A DNA stretch of 64,000 bases from Solwaraspora sp. WMMA2056 (lineage in GTDB: Bacteria > Actinomycetota > Actinomycetes > Mycobacteriales > Micromonosporaceae), in NCBI RefSeq assembly GCF_030345095.1, contig NZ_CP128360.1, forward strand, positions 5,456,001-5,520,000, read 5' to 3'. Both the position numbers and the translations under genes were made by a program. The notes beneath the pieces were generated by a model. The model saw only the letters and a program-made list of their open reading frames with translations, was not told where the DNA came from and did not search any database. Of this stretch, positions 10,443-20,544 are shown in pieces (positions within the stretch are counted from its first letter, which is position 1; each line of letters begins with the position of its first letter).

Positions 10443-11759
10443 ATGTCAAGAATTCGCACCACCGCCGTACCCATCGCGCTCGCGGCGCTACTCGCGGTCG
10501 CCGCAGGTGGCATGACCCTCGTCGCGGGTTCCGCCAACGCCGAGACCACCAGCACCGGATCCGCCGTGTCGGCCGCCGACGTCGGCATCGCCGCCGCGAG
10601 CGCCGGATGCGGCCGTACGCCGACGCTACGGAACGGGACCCACACGATCCAGAGCAACGGACAGAACCGCAGCTTCATCCTGCGGCTGCCCGCCAACTAC
10701 GACAACACCCGCCAGTACCGGCTGATCTTCGCCTACCACTGGCGCGGCGGCACCGCCAACGAGATCGACTCCGGCGGCACCAGTGGCGCCGCCTGGTCCT
10801 ACTACGGTCAACTGGAGCAGTCGAACAACAGCGCGATCCTGGTCGCACCGCAGGGCCTCGGCAACGGCTGGGCCAACAACGGCGGCGAGGACGTCACCTT
10901 CTTCGACAACATGGTCCAGCGGATCGAGAGCGACCTCTGCGTGGACACCACGCAGCGCTTCTCACTCGGCTTCAGCTGGGGCGGCGGGATGAGCTACGCG
11001 CTCGCCTGCGCCCGGCCGAACCAGATCAGGGCGGTCGCGGTCATCTCCGGCGGGCTGATCAGCGGCTGCAGCGGCGGCACCCAGCCCGTCGCCTACTTCG
11101 GCCTGCACGGCATCACCGACAACGTCCTGCCCATCTCGATGGGCCGCTCGCTGCGGGACACCTTCGTGCGCAACAACGGCTGCACCCAGCAGAGCCCACG
11201 GGAACCCGCCCAGGGCAGCCGGACCCACATCACCACCGCCTACTCGGGCTGCCGCGCCGGGTATCCGGTCCAGTGGGCCGCGTACGACAACGGCCACATG
11301 CCCGGCCCGGTGGACGGCACCTACAACGAAAGTGGCGTCAACACCTGGACCAAGCGTGAGATCTGGCAGTTCTTCTCCCAGTTCCAGGGCGGCCAGCCGG
11401 GGCCGACGACTCCTCCGCCCGGACCGACGACTCCCCCGCCCGGACCGACGACCCCGCCCCCGGGCAACGGCGGCTGCACCGCCACCGTCTCCCTGAACTC
11501 CTGGACCGGCGGCTTCGTCGCCACCGTCCGCGTCACCGCCGGTTCCGCCGGCACCAACGGCTGGACCGTCGCCATGACCCTGCCCGGCGGCGCCAGCGTC
11601 ACCAACACCTGGAACGCCACCGCCAGCGGCAACACCGGTGCCGTCCGGTTCACCAACGTCAGCTACAACGGCCGGCTCACCCCCGGCCAGGTCACCGAAT
11701 TCGGCTTCCAAGGCAACGGCAGCGGAACCGGCATGACCCCCACCTGTACGGCGAGCTGA
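10443..11759 (+). CDS. Secreted CE1-type (feruloyl/acetylxylan) esterase with CBM2
   Basis: 438 residues. Residues 1-33 are a signal peptide. Residues ~56-316 are an alpha/beta hydrolase of the PHB-depolymerase/feruloyl esterase type. The serine nucleophile is in GFSWGGGMS, an Asp is in GITDNVLPI, and the His is likely in NGHMPGP. A linker of three PGPTTPP repeats (about 318-342) leads to a cellulose-binding CBM2 (about 345-438, CTATVSLNSWTGGFVATV, with Trp residues and terminal PTCTAS). The enzyme probably removes ferulate or acetate from xylan while bound to plant cell wall. The start has AAGGGAG 5 bases upstream. A GC hairpin follows the stop. The exact ester cleaved is uncertain. Confidence 0.9.
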   Translation: MSRIRTTAVPIALAALLAVAAGGMTLVAGSANAETTSTGSAVSAADVGIAAASAGCGRTPTLRNGTHTIQSNGQNRSFILRLPANYDNTRQYRLIFAYHWRGGTANEIDSGGTSGAAWSYYGQLEQSNNSAILVAPQGLGNGWANNGGEDVTFFDNMVQRIESDLCVDTTQRFSLGFSWGGGMSYALACARPNQIRAVAVISGGLISGCSGGTQPVAYFGLHGITDNVLPISMGRSLRDTFVRNNGCTQQSPREPAQGSRTHITTAYSGCRAGYPVQWAAYDNGHMPGPVDGTYNESGVNTWTKREIWQFFSQFQGGQPGPTTPPPGPTTPPPGPTTPPPGNGGCTATVSLNSWTGGFVATVRVTAGSAGTNGWTVAMTLPGGASVTNTWNATASGNTGAVRFTNVSYNGRLTPGQVTEFGFQGNGSGTGMTPTCTAS

Positions 11760-11768
11760 AGCACCGCT

Positions 11769-11798
11769 GGCCCGGCCCGGCCGTCCTCGGGCCGGGCC
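11769..11798 (+). terminator. Hairpin terminator after esterase gene
   Basis: Arms GGCCCGGCCC (11769-11778) and GGGCCGGGCC (11789-11798) with a 10-base loop, 9 bases after the stop. Confidence 0.6.
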
Positions 11799-11872
11799 GG
11801 CGGCCCCCTGCCGCCGCCCGACCCCAGCGGTACGGCGTACCCACGTCACGTCCGCGCCAGGTGATCAGCCGA

Positions 11873-12139
11873 TCAGACCCGGCGGACGACCAGCCCTGGC
11901 TTGACATCGGACGCGGCTGCCAGCTCGGTGACATCGTCCGGGTCGCTGGTGAACACGATCGCACCGCAGGCAAGCGCGACTGTCACCACGGTCGCATCGA
12001 CGATGTCGGCGGTACGTGCCCTACCGCACAGCTGGCCAGCGGACTTCGCCGTCTCGAACCCCAGCTGGACCACCTCGCAGCTGTGCAGGAACCGGCCGAG
12101 TTGGGCCTGTCGCCGGGGGTCGCGCCAGGCCTGCGCCAC
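11873..12139 (-). pseudogene. PIN-domain (VapC-like) toxin remnant
   Basis: The 88-residue frame has the C-terminal half of a VapC-type PIN domain: QAWRDPRRQAQLGRF, then TADIVDATVV with acidic active-site residues, and VFTSDPDDVTEL. The N-terminal part that should carry the first catalytic Asp and the hydrophobic start strand is absent. The frame is closed by a stop just upstream, where the neighbouring hydrolase gene ends. No antitoxin is adjacent. It is most simply a truncated, non-functional relic, though a short expressed peptide cannot be excluded. Confidence 0.6.
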
Positions 12140-12178
12140 GACCCTGATATGGCAGGGCCATCGGGCGACGGCGGTTGG

Positions 12179-13057
12179 TCACCGGGTGAGCAGTGAGCGC
12201 AGCACCTTGATGATCTCGTCAGGTGCCTCCTCGGCCATGAAGTGACCGGCCGAGGTGGTGCGGTGTTCCAGGTCGCCGGCCCAGGTCCGCCACAGCGCGG
12301 CCGCGTCGAACCCCAGCGCGGCGCCCCAGTCCTGCTGCACGACGGTGACCGGCATGGCCAGCCGGTTGCCGGCCGCCCGATCGGCCTGGTCGTGCTCGAT
12401 GTCGATGTCGGCCGAGGCGCGGTAGTCGGCGACGATCGAGGTCACCGCCTCACGTGAGGCCCGCAGGTACTCCGCCCGTACGTCGGCGGGAATGGCCTGC
12501 GGGTCGCGGACCCACAGGTCGAGAAAGTAGCCGAAGAAGTCGTCCGCGCTGGCGCTGATCATCTGCTCGGGCAGGCCGGGCGGCTGGGCCATCAGGTACA
12601 GGTGGAACGCGACGGCGGCGGTGGAGCCATGCAGCACGTCCCACATGTCCAGGGTCGGCAGCACGTCGAGCGAGGCGAGGTGGCTGATCCGGGTGGGGTG
12701 GTCCAGGCCGGCCCGGATGGCGACCAGGGCGCCACGGTCGTGTCCGGCCAGGGCGAACCGTTCGTGGCCGAGTGCGCCGGCGAGCGCGACGACGTCGGCG
12801 GCCATGGTCCGCTTGGCGTACGTGGCCCGGTCGACCGCCTCAGGCTTGTCGCTGGCACCGTAGCCGCGCAGATCAGGCACGATCACGGTGTGGTCGACGG
12901 CCAGGTCGACGGCGACGTGCCGCCACATGACGTGGGTCTGCGGAAAACCGTGCAGCAGCACGATCGGGCTGCCCGTACCGCCGACCGCGACGTTCAGTGC
13001 CAGGTCGTCGGCGACCGCGACGCGCTGGTAGTCGAACTCAGGAATGACAACAGTCAC
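12179..13057 (-). CDS. Alpha/beta hydrolase, haloacetate dehalogenase/epoxide hydrolase type
   Basis: 292 residues. Motifs in order: HGFPQTHVMWRHVA (oxyanion region), PDLRGYGASDKP, the nucleophile elbow GHDRGA with Asp instead of Ser, SLDVLPTLDMWD and a C-terminal AGHFMAEE with the catalytic His. An Asp nucleophile places it with dehalogenases and epoxide hydrolases. In fluoroacetate dehalogenases the elbow is usually followed by a second Arg that grips the carboxylate; here that position is Leu (GHDRGALVAIR), so haloacetate may not be the substrate. It is divergent from the BTAD regulator at 13164 with a gap of 106 bases, suggesting possible control. Confidence 0.82.
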   Translation of the reverse strand: MTVVIPEFDYQRVAVADDLALNVAVGGTGSPIVLLHGFPQTHVMWRHVAVDLAVDHTVIVPDLRGYGASDKPEAVDRATYAKRTMAADVVALAGALGHERFALAGHDRGALVAIRAGLDHPTRISHLASLDVLPTLDMWDVLHGSTAAVAFHLYLMAQPPGLPEQMISASADDFFGYFLDLWVRDPQAIPADVRAEYLRASREAVTSIVADYRASADIDIEHDQADRAAGNRLAMPVTVVQQDWGAALGFDAAALWRTWAGDLEHRTTSAGHFMAEEAPDEIIKVLRSLLTR

Positions 13058-13163
13058 GACTGCTCCTTCTTCTCATCGGTGGACCAGGCCAGCGTGCCGG
13101 CGGCCGATGAGCAACCGATGAGCGCGATACGTTGACCACAGGCGTAGAAGGGCGGTCCAGTCG

Positions 13164-15125
13164 GTGCAGGTCAGCTTCGGTGTTCTGGGGCCGGTGACGG
13201 CCTGGGACGACGTCGGCACGCCGATCGACCTGAAAGGGCCGAGGCACCGGGCGGTGCTGGCCCGGCTCGTCGTCGCCCGGGGGCGGGTCGTGCCGGTCGA
13301 CCGCCTCGTCGACGACCTGTGGCCGGCGCCCGCAGCGGGCACGGTGAGCGCGGTGCGTACCTTCGTGGCGGCGCTGCGGCGCGCCCTGGAGCCGCACCGG
13401 CCACCACGTCAGCCGGCCCGGCTGCTGGTCACCGAGGGCCCCGGGTACGCGCTGCGGCCGGCGCCGGACGCCGTCGACGCCTGGCGGTTCGGCGACACGG
13501 TCGTGGCTGCGGCCACGGCGGCCCCGCACGTGGCGCTCGACCGGCTCGACCGTGCGCTGGGCTGGTGGCGTGGGCCCGCGTACGCCGGATTCGACGACGA
13601 ACCGTGGGCGCGGGTCGAACGGTCCCGCCTCGACCAGCTCCGGCTCGACGCGGTCGAGCAGCGGGCCGCCGCGCTGCTGGAGCTCGGGCGGGCCGCCGAG
13701 GCCGTACCGGATCTCGACGCCCACGTGGCCGGGCATCCGTGGCGGGAGGAGGCGTGGCGGCTGCTGGCCCTGGCGCTGTACCGGGCGGGACGCCAGGGCG
13801 ACGCGCTCGCGGTCCTCCGCCGGGCCCGTGACCTGCTGTCGGAGCAGCTCGGCGTCGATCCTGGCCCGCGTCTGCGGCAGCTGGAGGCCGACATCCTGCG
13901 CCAGAGCGGGCAGGTCGAGGAGCGGACAGCCGGAGCGCACCGGCTCTGGGCCCAGGCTGCGGCGGCGTACGACCGGGCGGCACCGGCCAGCTCCGGGTCC
14001 CGGCTGGAATCAACGGTCGGCCTGCTGCGCAGCCTCGCCGTGACCGGGGCCGGCGGCCTCGAATCCGCGCGCCGGCAGCGGATGACGGCCATCGCCGTGG
14101 CTGAGCAGCTGGCCGATCCCGAGCTCACCGCCCAGGTGATCGGCGGGTACGACGTACCGGCGATCTGGCCGCGGTCGGACGACCCGGCGCAGGCGGCGCA
14201 GATCGTCGCGGCGGCCGAACGGGCCCTGGCCACGGCTGGTCCCGGCCTGTCCGACGCCACCCGGGCCCGGCTGCTGGCCACGGTGGCGGTGGAGTCGCGT
14301 GGCGTGGGCGGAACCCGGGGGCCGCAGGCGGCCTGCGAAGCCGAACGGATCGCCCGCCGGCTGGGTGACCCGGGCCTGCTGGCGTTCGCGCTCAACGGCG
14401 TGTTCATGCAGACGTTCCACCGGGCAGGTCTGGCATCCGAGCGCGACGGGATCGGCGCCGAACTGGTCGCGGTCGGCTCCCGGCACGCTCTGGCGTCCTA
14501 CGAGATCCTGGGTCACCTCGTCCGGATGCAGGCCAGCGGCGCACTCGCGGACTTCGCCGCCGGTGACGCGCACGCGGCGGCGGCGGACCGGCTCGCGCAG
14601 CGGCACGACCGTCCGCTCGTCGGCGTGTTCACCCGGTGGTACCGGGCGCTGCGACTGGCCGCGACCGGGTCGTCGCCGGCCGCCGCCGAGGCCGCCTACC
14701 GGGACGCGGCGGCGCTGCTCGCCACCGCCGGCATGCCCGGCGTCGACCGGGGCCTGCTCCCGTTGGCGTTGCTGTGCCTGCGGGTCTGGCACGGTGACCC
14801 GGTCGGCGTCGACGACGACACCGACCGGGGACCCTACGGGCCGTGGTCCCGCCCGCTCGTCCTGCTGGCCGCAGGGCGTCCGGCCGAGGCCGCCGCCGCC
14901 CTGCGACAGACCCCGGAACCGCCGCGCGACCTGCTGTTCGAGGCCCTGTGGTGCCTCACCGCCCGGGCCGCGATCGCGCTCGACGACCGTACGGTGATGC
15001 GCCGCGCCCGCAGCGCGCTCGCGCCGGCGGCCGGGGAGCTGGCCGGGGCCGGCAGCGGCATGCTCACCGTCGGCCCGGTCGCCCACCATCTCGACCACCT
15101 TGACGCGGCTCTGCGCCGGCGCTGA
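13164..15125 (+). CDS. AfsR/SARP-like BTAD transcriptional regulator
   Basis: 653 residues. Residues 1-95 are an OmpR-type winged helix ([40 protein letters not shown]). Residues ~96-250 are a bacterial transcriptional activation domain ([40 protein letters not shown]). The rest (250-653) is alpha-helical and TPR-like. No P-loop (GxxGxGKT) is seen, so it lacks the NTPase module of full AfsR. It likely activates nearby genes; the divergent hydrolase is the obvious candidate. The 3' end overlaps the convergent lactonase-like gene by 62 bases. Confidence 0.85.
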   Translation: MQVSFGVLGPVTAWDDVGTPIDLKGPRHRAVLARLVVARGRVVPVDRLVDDLWPAPAAGTVSAVRTFVAALRRALEPHRPPRQPARLLVTEGPGYALRPAPDAVDAWRFGDTVVAAATAAPHVALDRLDRALGWWRGPAYAGFDDEPWARVERSRLDQLRLDAVEQRAAALLELGRAAEAVPDLDAHVAGHPWREEAWRLLALALYRAGRQGDALAVLRRARDLLSEQLGVDPGPRLRQLEADILRQSGQVEERTAGAHRLWAQAAAAYDRAAPASSGSRLESTVGLLRSLAVTGAGGLESARRQRMTAIAVAEQLADPELTAQVIGGYDVPAIWPRSDDPAQAAQIVAAAERALATAGPGLSDATRARLLATVAVESRGVGGTRGPQAACEAERIARRLGDPGLLAFALNGVFMQTFHRAGLASERDGIGAELVAVGSRHALASYEILGHLVRMQASGALADFAAGDAHAAAADRLAQRHDRPLVGVFTRWYRALRLAATGSSPAAAEAAYRDAAALLATAGMPGVDRGLLPLALLCLRVWHGDPVGVDDDTDRGPYGPWSRPLVLLAAGRPAEAAAALRQTPEPPRDLLFEALWCLTARAAIALDDRTVMRRARSALAPAAGELAGAGSGMLTVGPVAHHLDHLDAALRRR

Positions 15126-15894
15126 GCTGCGCGAACGCCTCCGGATCGTGGGCGGAGAAGATCGTCAGGTCCGCGTCCGCGCGGGCCCGCAGGGCCGCGA
15201 GGCGGGTGTGGTTGTCCCGCACCCGCACCCGGTCGTACGCGATGAGGGTCTCCAGCGCCCGCAGGGCGAACGGCACGCCGCCACTGCCGTCGATGCTGCC
15301 CGGGTGGTAGAACGCGTCGCCGGCGTGCAGCAGCCAGCGGTCGCCCGTGTCGACCGCGACGCAGGCGTGGCCCCGGGTGTGACCGGGCAGGGGAATCAGG
15401 ACGATCCCGGGCGCGATCTCGTCCAGGGGCTTCGCTGCGGCGAAGCCCCGCCACGGCTCGCCCGTCGCGCCGTGTTCGACGATGCGTGGACCGTACGCCC
15501 ACTGGGCGGGCCGGAATCGACGACGCTCGCGTGAGGTCGGCGGGGTCAGGGCACCGAGTACCTCGTCGGCGGTGGTGTGCACGGTCGCATGTGGAAAATC
15601 GGAGAGGCCGCCGATGTGGTCGGCGTCGAAGTGGGTGACGACGATGTGCCGTACGTCGTCACGTCGCAGGCCGAGGCGCTCGACCTGTCGCGCGGCAGTC
15701 TCGTCGGGGTCGAGCACGGGCCGTACGACGAACCGAGCCGGACCGATGCGGCGCCCCGGGTCGGCGATGTCGTCGAGCCCGTGGCCGGTGTCGACGAGGA
15801 CCAGCCCGTTGTCGGTCTCGAGGAGCAGCACATGACACACCAGCGGCGCGCCGGGCAGTCGCATCGTCCCGCAGTTGAGGTGGTGGACCTTCAC
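15064..15894 (-). CDS. Metallo-beta-lactamase fold hydrolase (AHL lactonase-like)
   Basis: 276 residues. The metal-binding signature [10 protein letters not shown], an upstream [10 protein letters not shown], a downstream [11 protein letters not shown] and [10 protein letters not shown] give all expected His/Asp ligands. The layout and length resemble AttM/AiiA N-acyl-homoserine lactonases and related esterases, but substrate cannot be fixed from sequence. The GTG at 15894 is preceded by GGAGG 4 bases away. The C-terminus is read through the end of the BTAD gene on the other strand. Upstream, at 15951-15990, is a large double palindrome that may be its operator. Confidence 0.85.
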   Translation of the reverse strand: MKVHHLNCGTMRLPGAPLVCHVLLLETDNGLVLVDTGHGLDDIADPGRRIGPARFVVRPVLDPDETAARQVERLGLRRDDVRHIVVTHFDADHIGGLSDFPHATVHTTADEVLGALTPPTSRERRRFRPAQWAYGPRIVEHGATGEPWRGFAAAKPLDEIAPGIVLIPLPGHTRGHACVAVDTGDRWLLHAGDAFYHPGSIDGSGGVPFALRALETLIAYDRVRVRDNHTRLAALRARADADLTIFSAHDPEAFAQLSAGAEPRQGGRDGGRPGRR

Positions 15895-15950
15895 TGTGCC
15901 TCCAACCGTCACTGCGCGTGACCGACACCTATCGGGATATCGGTCCGGAC

Positions 15951-15990
15951 AGTATTCCTCTGAGGAATAATCATTCCTCAGAGGAATACT
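15951..15990. promoter_or_regulatory. Nested double palindrome (two tandem operators or hairpin)
   Basis: A perfect 18-base inverted repeat (AGTATTCCTCTGAGGAAT at 15951-15968, complement at 15973-15990) separated by only AATC. Each arm is itself almost wholly a 15-base palindrome (ATTCCTC-T/A-GAGGAAT), with centres at 15961 and 15980, 19 bases apart. A further 11-base palindrome CTGTAGTACAG lies at 15992-16002. It sits 57 bases upstream of the lactonase-like gene and 54 bases after the stop of the GH59-like gene, so it could be a tandem repressor site, a terminator, or both. Confidence 0.7.
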
Positions 15991-16043
15991 GCTGTAGTAC
16001 AGTACCGGTCCGCCAGGACCGACGCGCGCAGCGCGGGACGCCG

Positions 16044-19000
16044 TCAGCAGCGGCCGAGCCGCGTCCAGGGACTCCCCGCAGCGGCGGCAGGTTGCTGATT
16101 GCGCGTCCACCACCGCGCGGTCCACAGCTGCCCCGCGTGCACGACGGTCTCGCCGCCGGTGTAGATCCACGACGACGTCCACTCCGGATGGAAATCGCCG
16201 GCGCAGTCCCGGTGGGCGCCGAGCTCGGCCCAGGCGCCCCACGCCGAGCTACCCGGCGTCTGGTTCCTCGTCCACCACTGGGCCCGGTGGACGCGGCCGG
16301 CGTGGTGCACCAGGTCACCCTCGGTGTAGACCTGCGACGCCTCCCAGGCGGGTACGGCCGGCGCCCACTGCGCGTAGAGCGTCGCCGACGTCCGGGCCAG
16401 CGCCGAGGCCGCGGTCGTGGCGGACACCGTGGTGCCGCTGCCGTCAGCGGCGGTGTTCCAGCCGGTGAACGCGTACGCCGGCCGGTGCAGACCGGTTCCC
16501 CGCACGTCGAGGCCGGCATCGGACCACAACAGGCCACTGCGGGCCTCGGGCACCGCGCCGATACCGCCGTTGAGGTCGTACGACACGGAGTGGACACCTT
16601 CGACGGCGGCGGCCCACGACAGCATCGGCGACTGGTTGGTGGTCGCCCGCAGCCGGATCGTCACCGGTCCGTCAGCGGCCAGGTCGATGTCGTAGCTCAA
16701 CACCCGCGACGGAGTGGCGGAGTCGAGGGTGACCTGCGAGTCGACCTGATGGGCCGTGCCGTCGTAGTCCAGGAAGACGTCGTAGCCGCGGCTGTTGCCG
16801 GGCCACCAGGAGTGGCTGCCCGCGACGATCGCGTGGCGGCCCGCCGGCAGATCGAAGGTGTAGCTGAGGGTCGCCCCCACCTGGTTGGCCGTGAAGACGC
16901 CGGTGGTGGTGGTCTTGCTGTAGTCGCCGGCGACGATCCCCTTGTACTGGATGTCGCGGACGCCGGCGGCGTTGCGCGCATCGAGGCCCCAGGTCGAGCC
17001 GCCGTCGAACAGCTGATCGGGTACGGCGTTGAGCAGGTCGTTGCCCAGCAGATCGGCGACTGCGGAGTAGGCCGGCGAGTCGTACCCCAGGGTGCCGGCG
17101 GCGGTGCCGTTGACGTCGGCGAAGTAGCGCAACCCCCTCGGCACGACCTCGACCCAGGCCGTCGTGGTGGCGCCACCGTGGCTGCCCCGGACCGCGACCG
17201 TCGTCCAGGGCCGGGTGACGTCGAGTCCGGCGAGGTCCCAGGTCACCGCGAGGTCCCTGGTGCTGCCGTCGGTCAGCCGGGCGGGCAGCGTCGCCGGAAG
17301 GTCGTCCGGCACCTGGCCGAGGTACGTCGCCCGCCAGACCTGCGGCAGTGCGGCCACCCGGTTCGCCAGTGGGTAGCTGGCCGACTGGAGTCGGGAGACG
17401 AGCTGCCCGGCGCCTTCGCCGTCGAGGCGGTAGCCCACCGGGTCGGCGACCGCCCGGCCGGCCATCGTGATGGTGGTCTGCAGCAGCGCCCAGTCCTGGT
17501 CGGTGAAGTCCGCGGTGCGCTCGATCCGCGAGGCGGCCGCCAGCGCCTGACCGACGGCGGCGCTCGACGCCGGCTCGGCGGGGGGCGCGCCGAGGACACC
17601 GACGGCGTCGACCACCAGCCGTCCGGCGATCACCTCGAGGGTCACGGTGTGCCGACCCCACGGCAGGCCACGTACGGCGACGGTCTGTTGGAAGTTGGTG
17701 GCCGACCGGGTCGGCAGGTTCGTCGCGACGAGTTCCCCATCGACCCGCACGTCGAGCCGGGCGCTGCCGTCGTTGGCTCCCGTGACGTCGATCCCGGAAC
17801 CGGTGAACGTGTACGCGAGGGTGGCACCGGGTGCCTGGCTGGTCGACGACGACCGTTGGTACTCGTACATGCCGCCGCCGTTGGCGTGCCGCCAGCTCCC
17901 GTCGTAGCCGAGCGCGGTAGCCGGCGGGTCGGCCAGGTCGGTCATCTCCAGGTTGTCGAGCAGTTCGCGGTAGTACGGCAGGTGACCCGGCACCCGCTCG
18001 ATCGTCAGGTTGTCGAACCCGGTGTGGTGAAAGCCGCTGGCGAGGTCGACCCGGCCGGACAGGTACGGCGTGGCGTCGGTCCAGTCGAACACCTGCTCGC
18101 CGTCGACGAAACCGATGATCTGGGGACCGGCGACCCGGATCGCCAGCCGGTGCCAGGCGGTGGCGTCGAACCCGGCGACGGTCCCACCGGCGATCACCGT
18201 CCCGGTGCGGCGGAACTGCCAGGTGCCGTCCGAGCCGAGCCGCAGCGCGTACGGCGTACCGCTGAGGCTGTGTGAGCTGCCGCCGCCGGTCGACCGCGCG
18301 CCGATGGCCGCGTAGTTGTCGGCCGCCGGTGCCCGCTCGAACCGTACGTCGACGCCCGCCTGGTAGTTGGTCCACCGCAGGTCACCGACGCCGGTGATGG
18401 GGTCGGCGCTGTTCCAGGCGCCGCCGACCCCGGTCGCCGCCCGGTCGACCTGCTGGCGCAGGACGCGGTTCCCGTCGCCGGAGCGGACGGTCTCGAAGGC
18501 GCCGTTGCGGTCCCACGTGTAGAGCGGGATGGCACCGGTGTCGCCGCCCCGGGAGTCGATGAAACTCTCGGTCCGGCTCGTGACGACGCCACCTGGACCG
18601 ATCACCGGCACGGTCCGGCCGGTGTAGTCGAAGTCGTCGGCCCAGAGCACGCCGTGCGCCGGGTCGGCGTCGAGCACCGTACGCTCACCCTCGACCGGCA
18701 GCGCAGCTGTCCACTCCGGGTCGCCGGTGACGTCGAGCGTGGTGACGGTGGCGATCGAGTAGGGCGCGACGCTGATCGAGTAGGCACCGGCGGCACCCGG
18801 TGCGACGTCGGCGACGTGCCGTTTGTGGTGGGCGTTGAACGCCTCGCCCGCGCCGGCCGCCGTGGTCTGCCACACGGCAAGGGTCGGGTCGGCGTCGAGG
18901 TCGAAGCCGACCGGGGTGATGTCGTACGTCCTGGCGTACTCGGAGTCGTTGACGATGACGGTCGAGAAGTCCGACCCGTCCGGTGCCGCCATGGTCAGGT

Positions 19001-20303
19001 AGTTGGGCTGACCGTTGCGCCCGACGACCGGGTTGGTGCCGGTGGCGGTGGAGGCGCTGGCCTGCGGGACGACCCGCCAGATCCCGGCGGTGTTGGCGTC
19101 GTTCTCCCAGCCGGTGCGGGCGAAGCTGGTGAAGTGCTGCAGTACGGCCAGGCCGGCGTCGTAGTGCAGCCAACCCGACCACGGGTCGCGGGCGGAGACG
19201 AGTTCCTTGAAGGAGTACTGGCCGCCTTCGAAGAACGAGCCGATGGCGGGTTGGTAGACGAAGTGTGTCCGCCGCGATTTGACGAAGCCCTTGACGATGG
19301 TGTTGGCCATCTCCAGCGCGCTGCCCGTCCCACCGAGGCCGGTGCCCGGCACGGTCGGGTCAGCCGTGTTGTTGTTCGGCCGGAACGACGAGTTACTGAA
19401 GGTGGCCTGCGCCTCGCTGTTCCAGATCTCCTTGTCGTACTGCTCGGCGAGCCGGGTGAAGTTGTGCTGCCCGTCGTCGTCGGTGTTGTAGTGGTAGCCG
19501 GCGACCGCGACCGCGTCGCGCAGGGCGGCGTCGCCGACCATCGCGCCGCCGAAGGTGCCGACGCCGACCTCGTCGGAGATGACGAGCTGAATCCGGCGGT
19601 AGAGCTCCGCCTCGCCGGGGCGGAAGCCGGCCAGCCCGGGGTCGTCGCTGACGTAGCCGGTGGTGTCGGTGCGCACCTGGTGCGCGTACTGCTTGGTCCA
19701 GGTCAGGTCGGCGGCGTGCTCGTTCACGCCGGGGTTGACGTAGTCGACCATGAAGCCGTACTCGCGGTAGGCCGCCAGGATGGTGTTCTTGTACCAGGTG
19801 TAGATCTTCGCGTTGGTGTTCGCCCAGGCTGGCGCGTTCCACCGCAGGATGCTGACCTTGAGGTCGGGGTTGACCTTCCTGGCGTCGGCGGCCAGTTGGA
19901 AGCCGGGGTGCCGGGTCACGTTCGCCGGTTCGGTCTCCCAGCGCATGGTGGCCGGGTCGGAACCGGTCGAGTTGTTCCGGTCGTTGCCCATCTCGATCTT
20001 TACGTGGCTCATGATGGGGCGGTCGCCGCCGAACAGGACCCGCAGCAGCCGTGCGTACACCTCGGGGTGTTGGGCCTTGTAGTCCATCAGCACCGCGCTG
20101 GTGCTGTTCGCGCTCAGTACGCCGAACCCTTTGAAGGTCAGGCCGTTGACGTTGTCGGCGGCGATGTCCCGGGCGTCCACGGTGACCTCGACGGCCGCAA
20201 CGGCCGCGGCGGCCGCTGGCGTAGCGCCCATCAGTGGTGTCGGCGTGACCATCACGCAGGCGAGCAGGGCAGCGGTGACTGTCGCAAGGCGTCTGCGTCT
20301 CAT
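16044..20303 (-). CDS. Secreted multimodular GH59-like glycosidase with chitin-binding modules
   Basis: 1419 residues. Residues 1-36 are a signal peptide. Residues ~40-540 resemble GH59 (galactosylceramidase-like) enzymes: [31 protein letters not shown], the acid/base candidate in VNEHAAD (Glu195) and the nucleophile candidate in [10 protein letters not shown] (Glu297). Residues ~550-790 look like the lectin-type jelly roll that follows in this family. Then come a beta-sandwich (~800-910), a Big_4-like domain (~980-1060), a further beta-sandwich (~1070-1240), an InlB/Listeria-Bacteroides repeat ([12 protein letters not shown], ending TLYAQWA) and two CBM5/12 modules ([17 protein letters not shown] and [17 protein letters not shown]). 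It probably cleaves beta-galactosidic linkages in an extracellular glycan; the substrate is unknown. An AGAAGG lies before the ATG. Confidence 0.8.
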   Translation of the reverse strand: MRRRRLATVTAALLACVMVTPTPLMGATPAAAAAVAAVEVTVDARDIAADNVNGLTFKGFGVLSANSTSAVLMDYKAQHPEVYARLLRVLFGGDRPIMSHVKIEMGNDRNNSTGSDPATMRWETEPANVTRHPGFQLAADARKVNPDLKVSILRWNAPAWANTNAKIYTWYKNTILAAYREYGFMVDYVNPGVNEHAADLTWTKQYAHQVRTDTTGYVSDDPGLAGFRPGEAELYRRIQLVISDEVGVGTFGGAMVGDAALRDAVAVAGYHYNTDDDGQHNFTRLAEQYDKEIWNSEAQATFSNSSFRPNNNTADPTVPGTGLGGTGSALEMANTIVKGFVKSRRTHFVYQPAIGSFFEGGQYSFKELVSARDPWSGWLHYDAGLAVLQHFTSFARTGWENDANTAGIWRVVPQASASTATGTNPVVGRNGQPNYLTMAAPDGSDFSTVIVNDSEYARTYDITPVGFDLDADPTLAVWQTTAAGAGEAFNAHHKRHVADVAPGAAGAYSISVAPYSIATVTTLDVTGDPEWTAALPVEGERTVLDADPAHGVLWADDFDYTGRTVPVIGPGGVVTSRTESFIDSRGGDTGAIPLYTWDRNGAFETVRSGDGNRVLRQQVDRAATGVGGAWNSADPITGVGDLRWTNYQAGVDVRFERAPAADNYAAIGARSTGGGSSHSLSGTPYALRLGSDGTWQFRRTGTVIAGGTVAGFDATAWHRLAIRVAGPQIIGFVDGEQVFDWTDATPYLSGRVDLASGFHHTGFDNLTIERVPGHLPYYRELLDNLEMTDLADPPATALGYDGSWRHANGGGMYEYQRSSSTSQAPGATLAYTFTGSGIDVTGANDGSARLDVRVDGELVATNLPTRSATNFQQTVAVRGLPWGRHTVTLEVIAGRLVVDAVGVLGAPPAEPASSAAVGQALAAASRIERTADFTDQDWALLQTTITMAGRAVADPVGYRLDGEGAGQLVSRLQSASYPLANRVAALPQVWRATYLGQVPDDLPATLPARLTDGSTRDLAVTWDLAGLDVTRPWTTVAVRGSHGGATTTAWVEVVPRGLRYFADVNGTAAGTLGYDSPAYSAVADLLGNDLLNAVPDQLFDGGSTWGLDARNAAGVRDIQYKGIVAGDYSKTTTTGVFTANQVGATLSYTFDLPAGRHAIVAGSHSWWPGNSRGYDVFLDYDGTAHQVDSQVTLDSATPSRVLSYDIDLAADGPVTIRLRATTNQSPMLSWAAAVEGVHSVSYDLNGGIGAVPEARSGLLWSDAGLDVRGTGLHRPAYAFTGWNTAADGSGTTVSATTAASALARTSATLYAQWAPAVPAWEASQVYTEGDLVHHAGRVHRAQWWTRNQTPGSSAWGAWAELGAHRDCAGDFHPEWTSSWIYTGGETVVHAGQLWTARWWTRNQQPAAAAGSPWTRLGRC

Positions 20304-20397
20304 GGGTGACCCTTCTGCTGACCCGATGTTTCAGTCAGGTGCACGACTGGTCACGCGACAGTAAATCGGTCGTAGATGCCCGTCAACGACACGAAAA

Positions 20398-20424
20398 GAT
20401 CGGATCCGATCGCCTGTGATCACA
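20398..20424. promoter_or_regulatory. Two palindromes upstream of the GH59-like gene
   Basis: GATCGGATCCGATC (20398-20411) is a perfect 14-base palindrome and TGTGATCACA (20415-20424) a perfect 10-base one, only 3 bases apart, about 95 bases before the GH59-like start. They look like operator sites of a carbohydrate regulator. No direct evidence ties them to one. Confidence 0.45.
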
Positions 20425-20544
20425 ATCGACCAGGTCACCCATGCGCCTATCCACCCAGACGCCGAAAAGCCGAGCCCGCCGCAGGGCACCACCGGCCGAA
20501 GTGGTCAGAAAGAAGCAGAAACGATCAAATAGAAGCAGGCCCGG

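Noticed and set aside
13164-15125. Biosynthetic gene cluster suggested by the BTAD regulator and the glycosyltransferase
   Set aside because: No polyketide, peptide or terpene synthase genes lie anywhere in the window; the two genes are 13 kb apart.
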